From the NCBI GenBank assembly GCA_025531455.1, contig JAMYHL010000036.1, positions 1 to 64,000 on the forward strand: a stretch of DNA of 64,000 bases, given 5' to 3'. Shown here one piece after another: positions 57,390 through 64,000 of this stretch (within the stretch, counting starts at the first letter, position 1; the number at the start of each line of letters is the position of its first letter). The DNA comes from Apiotrichum sp. Y4204. Taxonomy: Eukaryota; Basidiomycota; Tremellomycetes; Trichosporonales; Trichosporonaceae. Below the pieces are notes generated by a model that was not told where the DNA came from, searched no databases, and was given only the letters and a program-made list of their open reading frames with translations. A program made the position numbers and the translations under genes.

Positions 57390-59942
57390 CTAATGGTCCT
57401 TTCCCTCCTTGATGCGCACAGCAAAGCTCCCGCGCGCACGCACGGCGTTGACTTCATCGAGCGCCCATTCACGACACGCACGGTCCGCGGCTGATGCCGA
57501 AGCGGCCGCCACTACTCCGTTTTCGGCGGCGGGCGGTGCCTCGGAATCGGCGCCCTTTCCGCTTCCGCTGCCACTGCTCGGTTCGCCGTCACCAGTCCAC
57601 CGCCGACGAGCGACAATCGCCCAACCACGGGTGGACGGAATGCGCAGACTCTCCTTCTCCCAACGCCACCCGCACAGCAAACCGCAGTACCCCAGCCACA
57701 TGGTGTACGCCTTGTACCTGCTTGCCCCGGGCTCCAGCCCGTCGTCAAAGCCGCCAGCTGGGGTATACGGGTGTTCCGGAGGGTGGAAGACGGTGGACGT
57801 GTACTTGCCGTCGAGGGTGTGCGCGCAGCACGGGAGGGAGAGGTAAGGCACTGGAGTTGACGGAATAAGTGAGAGGAGGGGAATCCACGGCTGAGGCGTT
57901 AGTTGAGACCCGATGGTTTGGTCCTCGGGTGTGACATGGGGAGAGACTCGTTTCGTCTCACTGTGAACCAGTCCAACAGAAACCCATGCCCTGTCATCCA
58001 CCACAGTCATTCTTCACTCACCGTAAGCTCGTCGGCGTGGTTTCCGATGAGGAAGCAGCCCTCCTTCACAATACACTCCTCCTTACCAGGCCACTTCCCG
58101 CTCTCCCATTCTTCAATATTGTCCGGAAAGTAGCCCGGCAAGTCGATAGCGAGTTCCACAAGCGCGGCCCGTGTCGTCGCCGGGTATTGCGGCCAGGTAC
58201 GCCTCTGCCGCAGCTCGTACCCCTTTCCGAAATAGCCCTGTGGCGTTAGCAAGAAACGGAGAAGAACTGAAGGAATGGAGGGTCGAGGTGCTGTTTCGAG
58301 GAACTCGGCGTGTATGTTACTAGATCAGACACTGGAGTGCTATCTTTGCCTCTGTGATCCAGGTATGCCCCGGGCCCCTCGATGAACGTCCTTCTATCTT
58401 TCAAACACACCGCTGACTCCACTCTCCATGATCCATGACTCACCTCCGAAACGAGAATATGCACCAAAAGGCCATTCCCGCAGCCGAGATCAATGAAGCC
58501 TCCTGGAGGACGACCCCATTTATCCCATTCCATACCGGTCACGAGGCCTTGACCCTGGTCGCCCTCGCGCGCGGGGTACATGTCCTTCCAGAGGAGCATA
58601 AGAAATGCGGCAATTGCAATGTCCTGTGATCCCCAAGCAGAAAGGTTGGTCGGCAGAAGCCGGTCGTCGGGTGAGCCAGTGTCCACAGCGAGAGATTTTG
58701 CCTGGCGTCGGCGTCGGCATCGGATAGCATCGGCGCGTCCGATGCCCCTGGCCCGATCCTTGCTCGGCGCCAGCAGCCCAGCAGCCAGCACTCACCTTCC
58801 ATACGTGGCGCTTCACGTCCTCTACGCGCGTGCTCCATGCCTGCGGCACGCGTGAGTCCAGGTGCTTGTGTCTCTCCTTGAGTGCTTGGTACAGGTCCTG
58901 GAATGGCTCGCGGCGGATGATTGTCTGGGGTGAGATTAGTGAAGATTAGAAAGCTCACATCATGGACAACGCGCTTAACATATCCCTGCGCACTCCCGTG
59001 TCCGTGTTTGTGCAGCCTCTCGAGCAAGGCAAGGCAGGTCCGCTGCAGGCGGCGCTCAGCAACTGCCCGAGCTTCCGCCTTGGCCTCTTCCGTCTCGTCC
59101 TCAAGCACTGTCGCTGGTGGGACGACCGTCTCACTTCCAGGTGTATCGCTCCCCGGTTCCACAAGAGGACTTCTCCGGCGGGGCGGCTTCGGATGCGGTG
59201 AGAGGAATTCTGTCCCACACGGAGTGTCCGGGAAGGGAAGATACGCGACCGAGATGGTACCGTAGACGCGCTGCATGCCTTCGGGCGGCATCTCCTCGTC
59301 GGCGCCCGTCGTATCCCACAAGAAGGCAAGCTTGCGCACCGGCGGGTGGTAGAAGGGGACGTTCGCGGCCGAGTTGGCCACGGGGATCTTGACGACAACG
59401 CCATGGTCGCTGTTCGGCGACGAGTATGCGATAACCCGCTGGTCGAGGCGGGCATCGCGGCGCGGCTGGCGCGGAATAAATTGCACCTTGTCATGCGATA
59501 CCATCTCCAGACCCAGGCGCTCAGCGAGGACCGCGTCCCCGGGCTCTTCGTTATCATCCTGTGGCTCCGCGCGGAGGATAAGGCCGGAATTGTGCTCCGG
59601 GTGAAACGCCATTTCGTGCAGCACCTCGTGAAAAGTCTCGAGTGGAAAGTATGCCGGGGCGCTCAGCGGCGTTATCCACGTCTCGGAATCGCTCGAAAGG
59701 GGCGACACGACGCTGCGCGGGAGGTATGTCGGGACGAACTTGGGATGCGAGATATTCTGGACTTGTCGCTGGCCGCGGGGCTTGGCCTCCGGCGCTGCGG
59801 TGGGGCCCTCAAACGACGGCCCCGGCGCAAAGCGCGATGAGCCCACAGATGATGATGGCGTGTCAGCCGCCATGTCTGCAGCGAACTGGTAGTTGATAGG
59901 GAAGAGAATGTTTGTTGTTGTAATCGCGTTGATTGTCGACAT
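57390..59942 (-). CDS. TRM44: tRNA-Ser (Um44) 2'-O-methyltransferase TRM44
   Basis: Five exons (59942-58959, 58924-58796, 58623-58444, 58237-58022, 57890-57390) give 669 aa. TRM44 methylates the ribose of U44 in tRNA-Ser using S-adenosylmethionine in the cytoplasm. [15 protein letters not shown] precedes [18 protein letters not shown]. The SAM motif [15 protein letters not shown] and then [15 protein letters not shown] follow, with [19 protein letters not shown] and the [13 protein letters not shown] block. The N-terminal 300 residues are less conserved. Introns are 34, 172, 206 and 131 nt; the first two have no stop in frame, so retention would give a longer product. A second Met at about residue 24 (MAADTPSSS) could be the real start. 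Confidence 0.92.
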
Positions 59943-60356
59943 TGCCAGAGGGAGAAATTCGAACTTTGAGATGCCTAGGCCTTGGGGGCTCCGCTAAAAC
60001 GAGACGGTCTTCTTGTCCCACCTCCGTCTTATCCACCCTTGTTATCCGGAGTGTTGACACCATCTCCGCTAACCCTTGCAGTACTTCAGTTTGGCCCTCC
60101 ACGTATTGGCGGCGTCGTGCGGCGTCGCGATGGGTTGACGCGTTCCCTGACATTTCAAAAGTCAGATGCAATTCGCATAGCGTGTCTTGCTGGAAACTGG
60201 GAAGTGCAGATACTGTAGCAGCGCAGCAGCCAGTTTCAGCCTGGGTGGGAGAGAGAGGGTTGCCATTGAACGTCGGGGACCTCGTGTCCTCTTCTTCTCT
60301 TTTCTCATCTCGACAAAAACTAACCACCCCCCTCCTCAACGACATTTTCCATTAAA
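59943..60356. promoter_or_regulatory. Divergent TRM44 / sphingolipid methyltransferase promoter interval
   Basis: 414 bp between start codons; CT-rich toward the methyltransferase. No site called. Confidence 0.45.
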
Positions 60357-62521
60357 ATGTCCGCCCAGGAGGACATCAAGGCCGCTGCGCCGGCCCCTTC
60401 GGCGCTGTCTACCAAGCCGGCGTTCAGGACGTGAGTTGGCGACGATGCGACACGGTCGTGACGCGTTCGAGAATCACAGTGGATCTGATGAGATGGGCGG
60501 TTCATGAAATGTGGAGCAGTGCGATGTGTGCTATCAAGGCGTGCTGCATCACCGCTTGTTCATCAACGCCTCCTCCTCGAGGTTCTCGCTCCCGCTTTAA
60601 AACTACTGACAGTGCAGCTCCAACGTCAAGGCGGTCCCCAACCCTCCCCTCCCCGCCGAGGGCTCTGGCGCGTTCAACAACTGGCACCTCGCCGCGATCG
60701 ACCTCCTCGTCCCGTGGTTCCTCCAGCGCCTCCTCCCGTGGAAGTCGGGATGGTACACTTACTGGTTCCTCTTTGTTCTCTGCTTTGTCCCCGTCACCAT
60801 CAGCTACTGGATCGTCACCTCCCGTTACGGCCCCCGCAAGAATGAGAAGGTTCCTCTCCCCGGCAAGCCCCTCTCGACCTACTACACGATCAAGGACGAG
60901 GAGATGCGCTCCAAGTGGGAGGGCAAGAAGATGCCGATGCAGATCTTCCACGACGCCTACTTTGACGGCAAGATCGACTTCAACGGCGACGTCCTCGATG
61001 TCATGGAGTACCGCCACGACTGGTCGCGCTTTGAGCTGTCGATCGACAACTTCCGCTACGTGCTGTTCAACCTCATTCCCGATGTCATCCTCCACTCGCA
61101 GAAGCAGGACGAGGACCAGATCCGTGACAACTACGACCGCGGAGACGACTTCTACGCCTGGTTCCTTGGACCCCGCATGATCTACACCAGTGGTATCATC
61201 CGTGACATCAACCGCGAGGAGTCCCTTGAGGAGCTCCAGGACAACAAGCTTAACATGGTCTGCGACAAGCTCGACCTCCAGCCCGGCGACAAGATGCTCG
61301 ACATTGGCTGTGGATGGGGAACTCTTGTCGCCCACGCTGCGAAGAACTACGGCGCTGATGTTACCGGTGGTGAGTACGCTGGAATGGGAGCAGAGGTGTT
61401 GGAAGAGTGGCGCCGTGGGAACTGCCTGGTAAAAGGCGTAGGCCAGCGTAGTCAGCATAGGCCACGAATGGAAACGTGGCCGACGTGGCCAGTGGTGTTC
61501 AAAACAGCCGCGGTTGTCATCTGGTGATGAGTTGAGGAATGCCAAAACCAGGCACATCAACCTCTCGCCGGAGGTGTCATGGAACATCTTTTCAATGATC
61601 TGGGATCTCTACCTGCCAACATACCCATGTTCCAAGCCCAAGCTTACATCAGTCACTGTCGCCAAGACCGGCGCCAGGTTCGGCTCTGACCGTCTTCGCG
61701 CCAACGGCATCCCCGAGTCGCAGGCCCGTATCCTCTGCATGGACTACCGCGAGATCCCCAAGTCCAAGGGCGCCTACGACAAGATTTCGTGTCTCGAGAT
61801 GGCCGAGCACGTCGGCATCCGCCGCTACCGCACGTTCCTCAGGGAGATCTACGAGCTTCTCGCCGACGACGGTCTTCTTCTCTTCCAGGTCGCCGGTCTC
61901 CGCAAGTGCTGGCAGTTCGAAGACCTCATCTGGGGTATCTTCATGAACAAGTACGTCTTCCCCGGTGCCGACGCGTCCCTCAACCTCGGCTGGGTCATCA
62001 ACGAGCTCGAGGCCGTCGGTTTCGAGGTTAAGAGCGTCGACGTCTTCGGTGTCCACTACGCCGCCACCATCCACCGCTGGTACAAGAACTGGCTCTCAAA
62101 CAAGGAGGCCATCGAGGCCAAGTACGGCCCCAGGTGGTTCCGTATCTGGAGCTACTTCCTCGCCTACTCGGTCATTGTCGCCCGCCAGGGTGGCTCGTCG
62201 GTGTTCCAGATCGTTCTCCACAAGAACCTCAACGGCTTCCACCGTGTCGAGGGCGTCCCGACCCACGCCTCTACCCAGCTCCCTCGCACGCGCAAGTTTG
62301 AGCCTGTCGCCGCGACCGAGGGCTGGTGGCCCAACTACAACAAGGGTGCCGCTGCTGCCCCTGCTGCGCTGACTGCCGCCGCCTCGGCCGCGCCTGTCGC
62401 TTCGGTGCCCGTGACCGCCACCCAGTCGCACCCCACCGTCCTTCCCGCCGCGCCGCTCCCGGCCGTCCCGGTGCCCAGCGCCGCCCCCGCTGTGCCCGAG
62501 CACATTGGTGAGGCCATCTAA
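60357..62521 (+). CDS. SMT1: Sphingolipid C9-methyltransferase
   Basis: Three exons (60357-60430, 60618-61369, 61653-62521) give 564 aa. This enzyme adds the C9 methyl branch to the sphingoid base of fungal glucosylceramide, using S-adenosylmethionine. Two membrane segments lie near residues 45-95 (WYTYWFLFVLCFVPVTISYWIV). The catalytic domain is related to cyclopropane fatty acid synthases, with DFYAWFLGPRMIYTSGI, MLDIGCGWGTLVAHAAK, ISCLEMAEHVGIRRY and FQVAGLRKCWQFEDLIWG. The end carries a lineage-specific Ala/Pro/Val-rich tail of about 60 residues. Intron 2 (283 nt) falls right after the SAM-binding motif in Gly-Val. A 361-aa antisense ORF is a shadow of codon bias. Confidence 0.95.
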
Positions 62522-63122
62522 GAGCCTCCCCGCGTGTGCCACCCGCGCCTCATCTCCGACCTCCCCTCCCCCATTCCTCCTCTTGAGTGCTCTACCGTTA
62601 TAGACACTGGCCCACGGTATCCCCCAGGCCACTCGATACATCGAAAAGCCACAAATGCATCCGGTTCGGTGCACATGTTTCACTGATACTGATAGCAGCC
62701 GCATAGACGTCTCGTGCGTTGCCAGTTTGCCTCACAGGGACATTTGTGGTATTGTATCTGTTTGGGATGACTGGCCCGGATACAGTCGCTGGCAAAAGGA
62801 GCGCCAGTCGAAGAGCTGCTGAGCCGCTGATTGCTCTGCGCTCGCTGATTGTTTTGATTGAGCGAAGTGCACTGACCGCTGCCGGGACGGAAAGAATGTG
62901 TTTGCTTCTTTTTCATTCTCGATATTCTCACAGTGGACACAGACGTGCGGACGCCACCACTCACCAACACCAACATAAAACATCCTCATCCGTGCATCAT
63001 CCTTTTTTTTCTTCTTATCCTCTTCCCTCCTCGAACACTCCCTAATTTTCAAGCTACCACCACTGTCCCACTCTGCAATTGCCATCTGCCTGCTCTTTCT
63101 TCACAACTGCACATACACCGCC
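62522..63122. promoter_or_regulatory. Intergenic region before the last gene
   Basis: 601 bp; the last 140 bp are CT-rich. No gene seen. Confidence 0.4.
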
Positions 63123-64000
63123 ATGCCCCGCCGGAGCCGCTCCACCACCGGACGGAGCCCCACCGGCGCCTCTGTCCCGGCTTCGACCCCGTCGCTGGTC
63201 CCGTCGGCGCGATCATCCGCAACGCCTATTATTGCGACACCCTCTGAGGCGGAACCGTCAGCGACGCCAGGCCCTTCCAATCGTCACCCACCCCGCGCTT
63301 CAGTTACTTCGTCCATAACAGCGTCCACCTCAAACACGAAGAAGGGCCCGCGCCGCTCAGGCCTTTACACGAACAAGAACTGGGCGTACGTCGACGAAGC
63401 CGACGTCCCGCCGCGCCTCAGCGTGTTTGACGAGCCGGTGGAGGTGCAGGTGCCGGAAGGAAGGCGGCCGACGCGGGCGGCGGCGAGGGCGGTGGTGCAG
63501 GCTGCGCAGAAGAAGGACAAGAAGCTCGCTGAACGGCACGCGAAACGGAAGAGGGAGGCGTCCTGTGCGGTGGAAGCCTTTGACGATCCCCAAGACGACA
63601 ATGTTTTTGTCGAGACGTACGACGAGCCCGACGATGACGACTACGATCCTCAGCACGGAGACAAATTGAGCGCCGAAATCGAGCCGGATACTAAAGACGA
63701 CATCGATGCCGGTGACAATCTTGGCGACGACGGGGACGACTGCAAGAAGAAGGACAAGGCGAATAGCGTGGACCCTGATGGCGAACACGAATACAACAGC
63801 GAGGACATGCAAGAGCGGCGTCCGGCCAAGAGACGCCGTACGCGCCGCAACATCGTGCGATCGCCGTCGCCGTCGCCGTGCTCAGACTCTGTCGCGTCGG
63901 CAGACGTCGAGGCGCCACACTTTGATTTTCCAGACGAAGCTCTCGAGCCTCCGACGCATCCAGCGGGGGGTTTGTTTGCTTCGGAGCTGTCTGATACAAC
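63123..64000 (+). CDS. Acidic, basic-patch nuclear-type protein, 5' part (runs off the window)
   Basis: The frame is open from the ATG at 63123 to the window end (at least 292 codons, no stop). Residues 1-75 are Ser/Thr/Pro/Arg-rich. A conserved-looking segment SGLYTNKNWAYVDEADVPPRLS follows. Then come an Ala/Lys/Arg helix (AAQKKDKKLAERHAKRKRE) and long Asp/Glu-rich stretches with a KRRRTRRN patch. The composition suggests a chromatin or nucleolar protein. I do not recognise the family, and the 3' end with any domain is outside. Confidence 0.7.
   Translation, partial: MPRRSRSTTGRSPTGASVPASTPSLVPSARSSATPIIATPSEAEPSATPGPSNRHPPRASVTSSITASTSNTKKGPRRSGLYTNKNWAYVDEADVPPRLSVFDEPVEVQVPEGRRPTRAAARAVVQAAQKKDKKLAERHAKRKREASCAVEAFDDPQDDNVFVETYDEPDDDDYDPQHGDKLSAEIEPDTKDDIDAGDNLGDDGDDCKKKDKANSVDPDGEHEYNSEDMQERRPAKRRRTRRNIVRSPSPSPCSDSVASADVEAPHFDFPDEALEPPTHPAGGLFASELSDT

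Noticed and set aside
60502..61587. 361-aa ORF antisense to the sphingolipid methyltransferase
   Set aside because: It is fully antisense to a well-supported gene; GC-rich codon bias leaves the reverse frame open.

Overview
The window looks like a GC-rich basidiomycete yeast genome, most likely a tremellomycete and probably of the Trichosporonales type. The order is inferred, not proven. The evidence is compact intron-rich genes, introns mostly 32-75 nt with GTGAGT/GTAAGT donors, CTNAC-like branch sites and NCAG acceptors, pyrimidine-rich 5' regions, a fungal sphingolipid C9-methyltransferase, an FCY2-type permease and a chromodomain Ty3/gypsy element.

Positions 1-15,100 are gene-poor. They open with the 3' end of a chromodomain retrotransposon integrase (1-351). 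An antisense, intron-bearing cysteine-cluster gene (525-1995) and a probable 3' LTR (about 2533-2875) follow. After 3 kb without a clear gene comes a small cysteine-rich protein with a GPI-like tail (5824-6336). Then, from about 7.1 to 14.7 kb, lies a degenerate tandem satellite of roughly 40 units of about 160-210 bp. Its most homogeneous copies are near the centre (10.6-12.2 kb) and it decays outward.

From 15.2 kb the window is dense with genes. They are a purine-cytosine permease; an unusual tRNA-Lys(CTT); ATP12; UPF1; an oxaloacetate-type mitochondrial carrier; THG1; mitochondrial ribosomal protein bL31m; a SWIB/DEK_C protein; COX15; NAA10; AFG2; a CHFR-like RING/PBZ ubiquitin ligase; a Zn2Cys6 factor; SNRNP27; THOC1/HPR1; ARV1; a universal-stress-domain protein; a mucin-like single-pass membrane protein; TRM44; sphingolipid C9-methyltransferase; and the 5' part of an acidic nuclear-type protein cut by the window end. 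Exon models were built by hand from splice motifs, and every junction listed keeps the reading frame.

Functionally the right part is housekeeping: mitochondrial biogenesis (ATP12, OAC1, bL31m, COX15), RNA metabolism (UPF1, THG1, SNRNP27, THOC1, TRM44, tRNA) and membrane lipid or wall functions (ARV1, sphingolipid methyltransferase, mucin sensor). Many neighbours are divergent pairs sharing 300-470 bp promoters, or convergent pairs with about 100-340 bp between stops. The main candidate for something undescribed is the left 15 kb: a chromodomain element carrying an antisense passenger gene, next to a nucleosome-length satellite with a centre-young, edge-old gradient.
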